A stretch of 64,000 nucleotides of DNA, from the NCBI GenBank assembly GCA_003389385.1, contig QQVM01000003.1:95613-159612 (forward strand), in the 5' to 3' direction. The stretch comes from Bacteroidota bacterium. GTDB taxonomy: Bacteria; Bacteroidota; Bacteroidia; AKYH767-A; 2013-40CM-41-45. The notes below the pieces were generated by a model. That model had not been told where the DNA came from, searched no databases, and worked only from the letters and a program-made list of their open reading frames with translations. Both the position numbers and the translations under genes were made by a program. Positions within the stretch are counted from its first letter, which is position 1; each line of letters begins with the position of its first letter. This document shows positions 1 through 8,903 of the stretch, piece after piece.

Positions 1-375
1 CATATTGAAGACAATCTGTTTATCATTGGAGATAAAAACGCACTGAGCATGATGGTCTTCAATCTGGTTGAAAACGCACGCAAATATTCAACCCCTGACA
101 GCATAGTGGAGCTAAGGCTCGAAGACAGAAAAAATTCCGTTGAATTGTGTGTGATGGACAATGGTATAGGTATCCCTGACAATGAAAAGCAAAAAGTCTT
201 TCATCGATTTTATCGCATAGGGAATGAGGAAAAAAGAAAAACAAAAGGAACCGGACTTGGCTTGTTCATTGTTAATTATATCGTAAGCGGACATAAAGGA
301 ACGATCAAAGCAATAGACAATAAGCCAAAAGGAACAATAATGAAAGTGAATTTGCCCAAGATGCAACTCAGTTGA
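1..375 (+). CDS. Sensor histidine kinase, C-terminal ATPase part (5' end outside window)
   Basis: The reading frame is open from base 1, so the gene begins upstream of the window and only the last 124 codons are present. They make up most of a HATPase_c domain. Visible motifs are the N box (NLVENARKY, bases 61-87), the G1 box (DNGIGIPD, about 160-183), an F-box-like stretch (VFHRFYRI) and the G2 box (GTGLGLFIVNYIV, from about 247). These residues bind ATP in two-component sensor kinases, which phosphorylate a histidine and pass the phosphate to a response regulator. The sensor input and the His-containing domain are not in view, so the signal is unknown. No response regulator follows; the next gene on the same strand is a glycosyltransferase 31 bases downstream. 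Confidence 0.93.
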   Translation, partial: HIEDNLFIIGDKNALSMMVFNLVENARKYSTPDSIVELRLEDRKNSVELCVMDNGIGIPDNEKQKVFHRFYRIGNEEKRKTKGTGLGLFIVNYIVSGHKGTIKAIDNKPKGTIMKVNLPKMQLS

Positions 376-406
376 AAGATTTCAAAGGAGCAGGTTAGAG
401 AAGAAT

Positions 407-1303
407 ATGAATGAAAAAAGATATGTGATTCTGGCGGATAAGAGCGGACAACTTGCGAATCAGATAGTAAGGCTGTCACATTTTATTGCACATTCGGCGG
501 AACACAAGTACATACTATACAATACTTCTTTCCAGCCATTATTGCAGTACTTTGTAATTCCGAAGAGCGAAGAATACGCTCACATTCGGCTAAAACATAG
601 CTCAAACAAAAAACTGAATGCATTCCTGTTTAAAATTGTAAGGAAGTCTTCTTCTGTCTTGCAAAAAATCAGTCGTAAATCTCCCTGGCATGAATGCATC
701 AGCACATATAAGCTGGAAGTGAATGCCACACACCTGGACTTTTATGATCTCGAAGGATCTGAATTTCTAACCCTTCTTGAAACAAAAAAGTATTTGATTC
801 TCAAGGGATGGAAATACAGGAGCAGAAAACTTCTTCCGAAACACAGGGAACTGATAAAGAACTTTTTTCATTTGGCTCATCCATTCGCACGTAATGTGAA
901 GCAAAAAATTGATGAGGGACGCAATGAAAGTGATTTACTGATCGGTGTGCACATCCGGAGAGGTGATTATGCTTTTTTTGAAGGTGGAAAATATTTTTAT
1001 CAGGATGATGTTTACCGCAGATGCATGGAAGATGCTCAAAGACTGTTTGCCAATAAGAAGATAAAGTTTCTCATTTGCTCCAACGAAGCGGTAAATCCGG
1101 TTTCATTCACCGGTCTGGATTTCGTGAACGGAACCGGACATTTTGTGGAAGACTTATATTCACTTGCAGGATGCGACTACATCATAGGTCCACCATCCAC
1201 TTACTCCATGTGGGCTTCCTTTTACGGAAATGTACCCTTCAGAATGATCAGAGCATCTGACGATCAGATTAACCTGGAAGATTTTCACGTATTTACCATT
1301 TGA
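407..1303 (+). CDS. GT11-type (alpha-1,2-fucosyltransferase-like) glycosyltransferase
   Basis: A 298-residue protein with the signature HIRRGDY at residues 182-188, typical of GDP-fucose-dependent alpha-1,2-fucosyltransferases of family GT11. A second conserved block near the C terminus (VEDLYSLAGCDYIIG, then PSTYSMWASFYG) also matches this family, where it contributes to donor binding. The length is close to that of bacterial GT11 enzymes. There is no signal peptide or membrane segment, so a cytoplasmic enzyme that decorates O-antigen, capsule or another surface glycan is likely. Fucose as the donor sugar is inferred from the family; the acceptor is unknown. No other glycan genes flank it. 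The nearest neighbour is the histidine kinase end upstream. Confidence 0.82.
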   Translation: MNEKRYVILADKSGQLANQIVRLSHFIAHSAEHKYILYNTSFQPLLQYFVIPKSEEYAHIRLKHSSNKKLNAFLFKIVRKSSSVLQKISRKSPWHECISTYKLEVNATHLDFYDLEGSEFLTLLETKKYLILKGWKYRSRKLLPKHRELIKNFFHLAHPFARNVKQKIDEGRNESDLLIGVHIRRGDYAFFEGGKYFYQDDVYRRCMEDAQRLFANKKIKFLICSNEAVNPVSFTGLDFVNGTGHFVEDLYSLAGCDYIIGPPSTYSMWASFYGNVPFRMIRASDDQINLEDFHVFTI

Positions 1304-1412
1304 AATTAATTCAGACCGGTTCAACGGCGGATTTTTGTAAATTTACGAACTCGGAAAAGCGAGAATTACACTTAGCCGCCTGTTCACATGAAAACAATGG
1401 CTACTCATCAAA

Positions 1413-2936
1413 ATGACCCGCAATAAAAAACTCGTACTGATAATAATGGATGGCTGGGGCAAGGGACCAAAGAATGATTCTAATGCCATTTACAAAGCCA
1501 ATACTCCATTCATTGATTCATTGTATCAGAACTATCCGAATGCAGAATTGCTTACTTCAGGAGAAGATGTGGGCCTGCCTGAAGGACAAATGGGGAATTC
1601 GGAAGTAGGACATCTGAACATCGGCGCGGGCAGAGTAGTGTATCAGGATTTGGTAAAAATAAATTTAGCTATTCGTGATAAAAGCTTTCACAAGCAGGAA
1701 GCTATCCTTTCCGCAATAAATCATGCGAAGGAAACAGGGGGCAAACTTCATTTGATTGGTTTACTCTCAGATGGTGGAGTCCATTCCCATATCGATCACC
1801 TGAAAGCATTATGTGACATATGCAAGTCTGAAAAGTTCAGCGATGTTTTTATTCATGCATTCACTGACGGCAGAGATACAGATCCTAAATCCGGACTTGC
1901 TTATCTGACAGACCTTCAGAAACATTTGGACCAGTCTGCAGGAAAACTGTCCAGCGTGGTCGGAAGATACTATGCCATGGACAGAGATAAAAGATGGGAA
2001 AGGGTGAAACTAGCCTACGACATGATGGTGCATGGAACAGGAAAACACACGACTGACATTCTGCAAGCAGTTAAAGAATCTTATTCAGAAAACATCACAG
2101 ATGAATTCATACTGCCAACTGTGCTTACAGACAGTTCCGGAAATCCAATCGCTACAATCAAAGACGGGGATGCAGTGATTTGTTTCAATTTCAGAACTGA
2201 CCGATGCAGGGAGATTACCATGGCGCTCACACAGCAGGACTTTCACGAGCAAAATATGCACAAGCTCGACCTGCATTATGTGACCATGACTAATTATGAC
2301 GACAAGTTCCGCAATGTAAAAATTGTCTATGACAAGGATAATCTGAACAATACACTAGGAGAAGTCATTTCCGCGGCCGGAAAAAAACAAATCAGAATCG
2401 CTGAAACTGAAAAATACCCGCATGTGACATTTTTCTTTTCAGGTGGCAGAGAAGATGTTTTCAGCAATGAAAGAAGAATTCTGATCCCATCTCCAAAAGT
2501 CCCCACATACGATCTTCAGCCGGAGATGAGCGCACCGGAAGTTTGCCAGGCGATTTGTTCCGAACTTGAAAAAGCTGAAACTGATTTCTTCTGTCTGAAT
2601 TTCGCCAATGCTGACATGGTCGGTCATACCGGCGTTTTCGATGCAGTTATAAAAGCTGTGGAAACTGTTGATGATTGCACCCGAAAAGTTGTGGAGACCG
2701 GACTTCCCAAAGGTTATTCATTCCTGATCACTGCTGATCACGGAAATGCTGATTACATGATAAATCCGGATGGAAGCCCGAACACCGCACATACAAAGTT
2801 CCCTGTTCCACTTTTTCTGATTGATAATGAATTTAAACATATCAGCAGCGGTCGGCTTGCCGACCTGGCTCCGACAATTCTTCATATATTGGGGATTAAA
2901 CAGCCGAAAGAAATGACAGGCAAGATTCTGGTTTAA
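1413..2936 (+). CDS. gpmI: 2,3-bisphosphoglycerate-independent phosphoglycerate mutase
   Basis: GpmI interconverts 3-phosphoglycerate and 2-phosphoglycerate in glycolysis and gluconeogenesis through a phosphoserine intermediate with two Mn2+ ions. The 507-residue length is typical. Seen directly are the N-terminal metal motif MDGWG (residues 12-16), the nucleophile region GQMGNSEVGHLN with Ser63 as the likely phosphoserine, the DGRDTDP block and the C-terminal metal motif ADHGNADYM. The start at 1413 gives an N terminus that aligns with the family. No clear Shine-Dalgarno site precedes it, as is usual in this phylum. The M20 dipeptidase follows after 29 bases on the same strand, so they may share a transcript, although no functional link is obvious. 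Confidence 0.97.
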   Translation: MTRNKKLVLIIMDGWGKGPKNDSNAIYKANTPFIDSLYQNYPNAELLTSGEDVGLPEGQMGNSEVGHLNIGAGRVVYQDLVKINLAIRDKSFHKQEAILSAINHAKETGGKLHLIGLLSDGGVHSHIDHLKALCDICKSEKFSDVFIHAFTDGRDTDPKSGLAYLTDLQKHLDQSAGKLSSVVGRYYAMDRDKRWERVKLAYDMMVHGTGKHTTDILQAVKESYSENITDEFILPTVLTDSSGNPIATIKDGDAVICFNFRTDRCREITMALTQQDFHEQNMHKLDLHYVTMTNYDDKFRNVKIVYDKDNLNNTLGEVISAAGKKQIRIAETEKYPHVTFFFSGGREDVFSNERRILIPSPKVPTYDLQPEMSAPEVCQAICSELEKAETDFFCLNFANADMVGHTGVFDAVIKAVETVDDCTRKVVETGLPKGYSFLITADHGNADYMINPDGSPNTAHTKFPVPLFLIDNEFKHISSGRLADLAPTILHILGIKQPKEMTGKILV

Positions 2937-2965
2937 AACGTAAATATTTTTAAAGCAATAATAAC

Positions 2966-4336
2966 ATGGAAGCAACTCAAGATTACATTAAGAAAAACGA
3001 AAAGAAATTTCTGGATGAACTATTCGAATTACTGAAGATTCCTTCAGTGAGCGCCGACAGCAAGTATAAGAAAGACGTAGAGCGCGCAGCAGAATTCATC
3101 CGCTCCAGTCTCGTCGAGGCAGGTGCAGAAAATGTAGAAGTTTGTCCGACTAAAGGACACCCGATTGTATACGGTGAAAAAATAATTGATCCGAAACTCC
3201 CTACTGTAATTGTGTACGGACATTATGACGTACAGCCGGCAGACCCTCTTAACCTCTGGGACTCCCCTCCTTTCGAGCCTGTCATAAAAAACAATAAGAT
3301 CTACGCACGTGGAGCATGTGATGACAAAGGGCAGGTATTCATGCACATCAAGGCATTTGAAGGAATGATGAAAACCAATACGCTTCCGTGCAATGTACGT
3401 TTCATGATCGAGGGCGAGGAAGAAGTAGGCTCTTCGAATCTGGGCACATGGGTAAAGGAAAACAAGAACCGTCTGAAAGGTGATGTGATTCTGATTTCTG
3501 ACACTTCAATTATCGCGAATGACATTCCTTCTATTGAGGTCGGTTTACGTGGACTCAGCTATGTTCAGGTTGAAGTGACCGGACCTAACCGTGATCTCCA
3601 CTCCGGAGTGTACGGGGGCGCTGTTGGAAATCCGATTCAGGTATTGTGCAAAATGATCGATTCACTAAAAGATAAAAACAACAGAATCACCATTCCGGGA
3701 TTTTATGACGATGTGTTGGAGCTGTCGAAAGAGGAAAGGGAAGAACTGAACAAGACTCCTTTTGACGTCGAGGAATACAAAAAAGATCTTGGAGTTGAAG
3801 AGCTGATGGGAGAAGCAGGATACAGTCCCCTGGAACATACAGGCATACGTCCTACTCTTGAGCTTAACGGAATTTGGGGTGGTTACACAGGCGAAGGTTC
3901 TAAAACTGTGCTTCCATCCAAAGCTTATGCAAAAATCAGCATGCGGCTTGTTCCAAATCAGTCTTCAGAAAAAATCACTAAATTATTTTCAGACCACTTT
4001 GAAAAGATTGCACCTAAATGCGTGAAAGTAAAAGTACTTCCGCACCATGGCGGAGAACCTGTAGTGACTCCTACCGATTCAATCGCCTATAAAGCGGCAA
4101 GCAAAGCCATGGAAACGACTTTTGGCAAGAAACCTATTCCTACACGCGGAGGAGGAAGTATTCCGATTGTGGCTTTGTTTGAAAAAGAACTCGGACTGAA
4201 ATCCGTGCTGATGGGATTCGGGCTTGACAGCGATTTGATTCACTCACCCAATGAAAATTACGGAGTATTTAATTTTATGAAGGGAATCGAAACCATTCCT
4301 TTGTTCTTCAGAAATTTCACTGAAATGAGTAAGTAA
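2966..4336 (+). CDS. M20 family dipeptidase (CNDP-like metallopeptidase)
   Basis: A 456-residue cytoplasmic zinc peptidase of the M20 family, in the branch that includes carnosinase-type and CPG2-type dipeptidases. The metal-binding pattern is visible: HYDVQPAD with His86 and Asp88, ARGACDDKGQ with the bridging Asp at about 119, and EGEEEVGSSN with the catalytic/metal Glu pair at about 151-152. A dimerisation domain lies between roughly residues 205 and 320 (DLHSGVYGGAVGNP), and the last metal His is likely in DLIHSPNENYG. The probable role is hydrolysis of dipeptides taken up or released by protein turnover. It ends just before a strong terminator-like hairpin at 4353-4390. Confidence 0.93.
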   Translation: MEATQDYIKKNEKKFLDELFELLKIPSVSADSKYKKDVERAAEFIRSSLVEAGAENVEVCPTKGHPIVYGEKIIDPKLPTVIVYGHYDVQPADPLNLWDSPPFEPVIKNNKIYARGACDDKGQVFMHIKAFEGMMKTNTLPCNVRFMIEGEEEVGSSNLGTWVKENKNRLKGDVILISDTSIIANDIPSIEVGLRGLSYVQVEVTGPNRDLHSGVYGGAVGNPIQVLCKMIDSLKDKNNRITIPGFYDDVLELSKEEREELNKTPFDVEEYKKDLGVEELMGEAGYSPLEHTGIRPTLELNGIWGGYTGEGSKTVLPSKAYAKISMRLVPNQSSEKITKLFSDHFEKIAPKCVKVKVLPHHGGEPVVTPTDSIAYKAASKAMETTFGKKPIPTRGGGSIPIVALFEKELGLKSVLMGFGLDSDLIHSPNENYGVFNFMKGIETIPLFFRNFTEMSK

Positions 4337-4352
4337 AATTTTCTTTGAACAA

Positions 4353-4390
4353 AATAATCCCGGACAGATATAGCCTGCTCCGGGATTATT
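4353..4390. terminator. Bidirectional terminator hairpin between convergent genes
   Basis: Perfect 12-bp arms AATAATCCCGGA (4353-4364) and TCCGGGATTATT (4379-4390) with a 14-base loop, followed on the + strand by a T-rich run. It sits 16 bases after the M20 peptidase stop. The right arm contains the stop codon of the convergent EamA gene, so it can serve both transcripts. Confidence 0.88.
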
Positions 4391-5270
4391 TTTTATTGAT
4401 GAGGTATACTCCGATAAGAATTGCAGATAATCCTAATATGTGGAGAAGATTAAACTCCTCATTTTCCACAAGTCCCCATAGTGTTGCAACTATCGGAATG
4501 AGATAGGTTACAGACGAAGCTGTTAGCGCTCCGGCAATTTTGATAAGCTCATTGAACAGCACCGTGGAGAGCGCGGTACTCAGCACTCCTAATAATACCA
4601 CATAAAACAAACTCATTCCTGCACCGGGCAAATGTTGCAGCCGCCAGAGAAAGTCTGTAGAAAAAAGCAATAATCCCATTGGAATGCCTGCGAACATAAG
4701 AGCAAAACCGGTATTTCTCACTGATCCAATCTCTGTAAGCTTATACCTGAGAATGTTCACGCTGAATGCGTAGCAAACAGTGGCAAGAACTATGTACCAG
4801 GAATAAAGTGGATTTCCATCCAGGCCGGGCCCCGGACTGCTTCTGGTATTTATCAGGATCAATGCGCCTGCGAGTCCGATAAGCAATCCTGCAATTTTGT
4901 TTCTGCCTGCAATCATTCCGAAGAGTGATAGCCCGACTACAAATGTGAAAAGCGGAGTCATTGTATTGATCATTCCTGCCACGGCACTGCTGATATTGGT
5001 TTGCGCGAGAGGAAAAAGTACCGCAGGAATTCCATTACCCAGAAGACCGGTCAGTAAAAGAAATTTCCACTTTGATTTTTCAATGACAGTAAATGAGCCT
5101 GCCACAAAAGGAAAGACACATAGAAATGACACGAAGATCCTGATTGCCCCCACCTGGAGCGGAGTGTATGCTACAAGACCACGCTTGATCAGAATGAATG
5201 AACTGCCCCAGATTACAGCCAGCACAAGAATTAAAATCCAGGTCAGGTTTTTATCGGAGATTTTTTTCAT
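4386..5270 (-). CDS. EamA/DMT family permease
   Basis: A 294-residue polytopic membrane protein with about ten hydrophobic segments arranged as two EamA repeats. The first repeat opens with VIWGSSFILIKRGL, the family's usual WGSNF-like start. The second opens near residues 150-160 with YSWYIVLATVCYAFSVN. These proteins are drug/metabolite exporters or sugar and amino-acid derivative carriers; the substrate cannot be read from sequence. The stop codon lies in the arm of the shared terminator at 4353-4390. The gene lies 32 bases downstream of the helicase gene on the same strand, so co-transcription is plausible, but a functional tie is not obvious. Confidence 0.9.
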   Translation of the reverse strand: MKKISDKNLTWILILVLAVIWGSSFILIKRGLVAYTPLQVGAIRIFVSFLCVFPFVAGSFTVIEKSKWKFLLLTGLLGNGIPAVLFPLAQTNISSAVAGMINTMTPLFTFVVGLSLFGMIAGRNKIAGLLIGLAGALILINTRSSPGPGLDGNPLYSWYIVLATVCYAFSVNILRYKLTEIGSVRNTGFALMFAGIPMGLLLFSTDFLWRLQHLPGAGMSLFYVVLLGVLSTALSTVLFNELIKIAGALTASSVTYLIPIVATLWGLVENEEFNLLHILGLSAILIGVYLINKK

Positions 5271-5302
5271 CAGAAAGCGTCAGGCAAACATACTGAAGGG
5301 AA

Positions 5303-6562
5303 TCATCTTTTCTTTTTCTTCTTTGGATGAAAGGCTCCTTTAAACTCCGGATCCTCCCTTCTCCTCTGCTCATCAATTCTCCTGAGCATGTCCTGTTTTT
5401 CCTCAAAGGAAGTTTCCTCCAAAGTTACTTCCTCGGGGATTTCCAACACAGGAATTTTTTGACCGATGAGTTTCTGAATTTTCTTCAGATGATACTCGTC
5501 GTGGGGAGCGCAGAAAGTGATTGAATCGCCTGTACGCATAGCCCTTCCGGTGCGACCTATCCGGTGCACGTAATCTTCATACACCAGAGGCACATCAAAA
5601 TTTATCACATGACTTACATCCTCAATGTCGATGCCTCGTGCAGCGACATCAGTGGCCACAAGGCAACGAACTTTATTGTTCCTGAATGCGTTTATTGCGC
5701 TCAGCCTTGCATTCTGGTCTTTATTACCATGAATTACTCTTGCACTTCCTTCGCCTTGTTTTCTCTCAATGTACTTGCTGATGTTTGTGGCGACGGCTTT
5801 GGTCTTGCAAAATATCATGACTTTACTAAGGCTTTCATCTCTTAGCAAACTGTCGAGAAGGTTGATTTTTGTTTTAATATTAGGGACAAAATAAACCGCC
5901 TGAGAAACGCTTCCGGCTGTTTTCACTTCAGGTGACACACGAACTTCCACAGGAAGCTTCAGAAAATCATCTGCAATCTGGCTGACTTTTTCATTCCATG
6001 TCGCTGTAAACAGCAGATTTTGTCTTTTGCGGGGAACGACTTCCAGTATACGATTGATTTGAGGCTTGAATCCCATGTCGAGAAGTCTTTCAGCTTCGTC
6101 CATCACGAAGATCTCAATCTTCTTCAAATGAAGATGTCCTGGAAGGTAAAGATCCATGAGCCTTCCGGGAGTTGCCACGATGATATCAACTCCTTTTGTT
6201 ATTGCTTCAACCTGCGGCTTCATTCCTGTTCCACCGTATAGAGATAACATACGTAGATCAGTGTTCACCGCAAGTTGCTTCATATGTTCAGTTACCTGAA
6301 TGCTCAGTTCTCTGGTAGGGACGAGTATCAGAGCGCGTGGCAAATCACCCTGAGCATATTTTATTTTCATCAGCAGTGGCAACAGATAAGCTGCTGTCTT
6401 TCCTGTGCCAGTCTGGGCGACGCCTAAAAAATCGCTGCCACCCAATATCACTGGTATTGCCTTTCTCTGAATCTCTGTCGGAACTGAAAAGCCGATTTCA
6501 TCCAAGGCAGACAAAAGCTGTTTGTTAAGTTTAAAATCCCTGAATGAAAATTCTCTCTCCAT
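5303..6562 (-). CDS. DEAD-box family RNA helicase (RhlE-like) with a DEAE motif II
   Basis: A 419-residue ATP-dependent RNA helicase with both RecA-like domains. Motifs in order: Q motif (GFSVPTEIQ), Walker A AQTGTGKT (49-56), PTREL (82-86), TPGR (131-134), motif II DEAE (155-158), motif III TAT (186-188), VATDVAARGID and HRIGRTGR (333-340). Motif II normally reads DEAD and motif III SAT; here the codons clearly give Glu158 and Thr186. The substitutions are conservative and the rest is intact, so the protein is probably active, but this is worth checking. The C-terminal tail is short and basic (PKKKKKR), typical of RhlE-type helicases that act on rRNA or structured mRNA. The EamA gene follows 32 bases downstream. 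Confidence 0.94.
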   Translation of the reverse strand: MEREFSFRDFKLNKQLLSALDEIGFSVPTEIQRKAIPVILGGSDFLGVAQTGTGKTAAYLLPLLMKIKYAQGDLPRALILVPTRELSIQVTEHMKQLAVNTDLRMLSLYGGTGMKPQVEAITKGVDIIVATPGRLMDLYLPGHLHLKKIEIFVMDEAERLLDMGFKPQINRILEVVPRKRQNLLFTATWNEKVSQIADDFLKLPVEVRVSPEVKTAGSVSQAVYFVPNIKTKINLLDSLLRDESLSKVMIFCKTKAVATNISKYIERKQGEGSARVIHGNKDQNARLSAINAFRNNKVRCLVATDVAARGIDIEDVSHVINFDVPLVYEDYVHRIGRTGRAMRTGDSITFCAPHDEYHLKKIQKLIGQKIPVLEIPEEVTLEETSFEEKQDMLRRIDEQRRREDPEFKGAFHPKKKKKR

Positions 6563-6598
6563 TTTAATCAGTTAAATAAGTCTAAATATCAAAATAAA

Positions 6599-6624
6599 AT
6601 CCCGTTCCTTATGGGGAACGGGAT
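6599..6624 (-). terminator. Terminator of the M13 peptidase gene
   Basis: Arms ATCCCGTTCC (6599-6608) and GGAACGGGAT (6615-6624) with a 6-base loop form a strong hairpin. On the minus strand it is followed by a T-rich stretch (TTTATTTTG). It lies 19 bases after the peptidase stop and just upstream of the helicase gene. The + strand side is also followed by eight T's. Confidence 0.85.
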
Positions 6625-6643
6625 CAGTTTTTTTTAAAATCCT

Positions 6644-8689
6644 TTACCAGATTTTAGCTCTCAGCGAGTCGGGCCTATACATAGGATCACTTTCCTTGAC
6701 ATCGAAAGCTTTATAAAACTCAAGCAGGTTGCTGAGCGGACCATTCACTCTGTATTTTGCCGGAGCATGAACGTCAGTGATGATTCGTTGTGCCACAGCT
6801 TCAGGACGCATGTCTCCCGCCCAGATATTGGCATAACTCATGAAGAATCTCTGCTCAGGGCTGAGTCCGTCGATTTGTTGATTGCTCTTGCCCTGCTTAG
6901 TGCGTTTGAACGCAGCGAATGAAATAGCTACACCGCCCAAATCAGCAATATTTTCTCCCAGAGTTAGTTCTCCGTTCACGAAAAGCGTATCAAGCACTGT
7001 ATAACTGTTGAACTGATCCACTATCAGTTTTGCCCTTTGCATGAACTTGGCTGAATCTTCCGGCAACCACCAGTTGTTCAAATTTCCTTTCGCGTCGTAA
7101 TTTCTTCCCTCGTCATCAAAACCGTGAGTGATCTCGTGACCGATGACAGTACCTATTCCACCGTAATTCACCGCATCATCAGCCTCAGCATTGAAAAAAG
7201 GAGGTTGCAGAATACCAGCAGGAAAAACGATCTCGTTCAGAAGCGGATGATAATATGCGTTCACGGTAGGCGGAGTCATTGCCCATTGGGTACGGTCAAC
7301 AGGTTTACCAATCTGATCCACCATGAACTTGTAATTCCAGCGGGTAGCATTCATGAGATTTTTGAAAAAATCATCCCTGCTGATTTCCAAATTTTCATAT
7401 GACTTCCACTTTTCCGGATATCCGATTTTACGCGTGATGGCATTCAGTTTTTCCTCAGCCTTCTTTTTAGTCTCAGCACTCATCCATTCTAGTGTTTGAA
7501 GGCGATCACGGTATACATTAATCAGGTTTGCTACAAGCTCATCCGCTTTTTTCTTTGCATCAGGAGGAAAATATTTAGCTACATACAATTGTCCGAGTGC
7601 GTCACCGATCATTCCATCTGTCAGTTGCACCATACGTTTCCAGCGAGGCTGTATCTGTTTCTGTCCTCCCAATACCTGATTGTTGAAGCGGAAATCTTCC
7701 ATCACAAAATCATTGCTGAGAACGTTGGCTGCTAGACTCAGAAGATGCCATTTCAGATACATCTTCCAGCGATCTGTAGAGTTCGAGTTGATCTGGGCAT
7801 TGAGTTCCTTTAAAAACTCAGGTTGTCCAAGCACGAGATAATCGAACTTACCGGTCACTTCCATCCGGTCAAGCATTTTTCTCCATGAGAGAACCGGAGT
7901 AAGCTGGTCAAGATCAGCAATGGATACTTTGTTGTATGTTTTGAACGGGTCTCTGAGTTCAACCCTTGTCATGCTTGCTTTGGCAAGTGAAGTCTCTATC
8001 TCCATCACAGTGCGAGCATGCTTTTCAGCCTGAGCCTTGTCCATTCCGTACAGCTGAAACATTCTGATGATATGCTGCACATACTCATCACGAATTTGTT
8101 TTGAGCGGGCATCATCCTTCAGATAATTATCTCTGTCGGGAAGTGAGATGCCGGCCTGATAAATCTGAGGAACAACCACTTCGCTGTTCTTTGGATCCTG
8201 TCCGGCATAAAATCCGAACATGGGACTAGCTCCCCACAGCTGAAGCTGTGCGACATAAGCCAGAAGTTCTTCAGTGTTTTTTATCGCATCAATTTTTTTC
8301 ATCTCCCCCTCAATGGGTTTCGCACCGGCCGCTTCGATGCTTGCCGTATCCATGGCGCTGTGCCAAAAATCTCCGACCAGCTGTTCAGGACTTCCTTTTA
8401 CATGATCACTTTTGCCGGATGCTTCTTCCGCAATATTGAAAAGGTTTTTCTTGTTGTTATCATTGAGAATATTGAAGGTGCCCCAGCGAACCTGGTCTTC
8501 CGGGATCGGGTTAGCTTTTATCCAACCGCCGGCCGCATGATGGTAGAAGTCATGACAGGGATGCACAGTAGAATCAATGTTTGCAAGGTTGATTCCCACA
8601 CCTTTTTTTCCTTCAGATTGCGTACATGAATTAAGGGACAAGATCGCAGCAAGTCCGAATACGCCAGATTTAAAAACAAGCTTATTCAT
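6644..8689 (-). CDS. pepO: M13 family (neprilysin/PepO-like) zinc metallopeptidase lipoprotein
   Basis: A 681-residue endopeptidase of family M13, the usual length for PepO/neprilysin homologues. Seen directly: a lipoprotein signal peptide with the lipid-attachment Cys22 (SLNSC), the NAYYHPLLNEIVFPAGIL substrate-binding block, the zinc motif HEITH at 518-522, and ENIADLGG with the third zinc ligand Glu579 and Asp583. The C terminus ends in Trp (RAKIW) like the family's CxxW, but the usual Cys is absent. It should be anchored in the inner or outer membrane and degrade oligopeptides in the periplasm or at the surface. It is a single-gene transcript: a promoter-like motif lies upstream (8714-8721) and a terminator downstream. 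Confidence 0.94.
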   Translation of the reverse strand: MNKLVFKSGVFGLAAILSLNSCTQSEGKKGVGINLANIDSTVHPCHDFYHHAAGGWIKANPIPEDQVRWGTFNILNDNNKKNLFNIAEEASGKSDHVKGSPEQLVGDFWHSAMDTASIEAAGAKPIEGEMKKIDAIKNTEELLAYVAQLQLWGASPMFGFYAGQDPKNSEVVVPQIYQAGISLPDRDNYLKDDARSKQIRDEYVQHIIRMFQLYGMDKAQAEKHARTVMEIETSLAKASMTRVELRDPFKTYNKVSIADLDQLTPVLSWRKMLDRMEVTGKFDYLVLGQPEFLKELNAQINSNSTDRWKMYLKWHLLSLAANVLSNDFVMEDFRFNNQVLGGQKQIQPRWKRMVQLTDGMIGDALGQLYVAKYFPPDAKKKADELVANLINVYRDRLQTLEWMSAETKKKAEEKLNAITRKIGYPEKWKSYENLEISRDDFFKNLMNATRWNYKFMVDQIGKPVDRTQWAMTPPTVNAYYHPLLNEIVFPAGILQPPFFNAEADDAVNYGGIGTVIGHEITHGFDDEGRNYDAKGNLNNWWLPEDSAKFMQRAKLIVDQFNSYTVLDTLFVNGELTLGENIADLGGVAISFAAFKRTKQGKSNQQIDGLSPEQRFFMSYANIWAGDMRPEAVAQRIITDVHAPAKYRVNGPLSNLLEFYKAFDVKESDPMYRPDSLRAKIW

Positions 8690-8713
8690 TTTTGAATTTT
8701 AAATTTTGAGGTG

Positions 8714-8721
8714 CAAATGTA
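8714..8721 (-). promoter_or_regulatory. Possible -7 element for the M13 peptidase gene
   Basis: On the minus strand this reads TACATTTG, a match to the Bacteroidota -7 consensus TAnnTTTG, 24 bases before the start codon. No TTG sits at the expected -33 spacing (the region reads TTTTC), so this is only half a promoter. Confidence 0.4.
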
Positions 8722-8868
8722 GATTATTTGAGTGTTTTAGGGAAAACTATTAACCATTATTAACAGCCAGCAAAGAAGGAAATGGATAGAAAGAAAGCAA
8801 AAACACAGAAAGCACAAGTATTGAGCTGACTTTTAAATAAAATCTAATTCATATCTTGTATTCGAAAG

Positions 8869-8899
8869 TTGTTCGTTTTATCCAAATAAATTAGGTTTG
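8869..8899 (+). promoter_or_regulatory. Promoter-like element directly before lptC
   Basis: TTG at 8869-8871, a 20-base spacer and TAGGTTTG at 8892-8899 match the Bacteroidota pattern TTTG-N19..21-TAnnTTTG. Transcription would start within one or two bases of the lptC ATG at 8904, which would make the mRNA nearly leaderless. Confidence 0.5.
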
Positions 8900-8903
8900 T
8901 AAA

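Noticed and set aside
1388..1426. A 12-codon frame (MKTMATHQNDPQ) that overlaps the gpmI start and could be a leader peptide
   Set aside because: No run of a regulatory amino acid, no alternative hairpins, and gpmI is not an attenuation-controlled gene; likely chance.
4897..5343. 148-codon open frame on the + strand, antisense to the EamA gene
   Set aside because: Composition is a mirror of the EamA coding strand and no family or signal pattern is seen.
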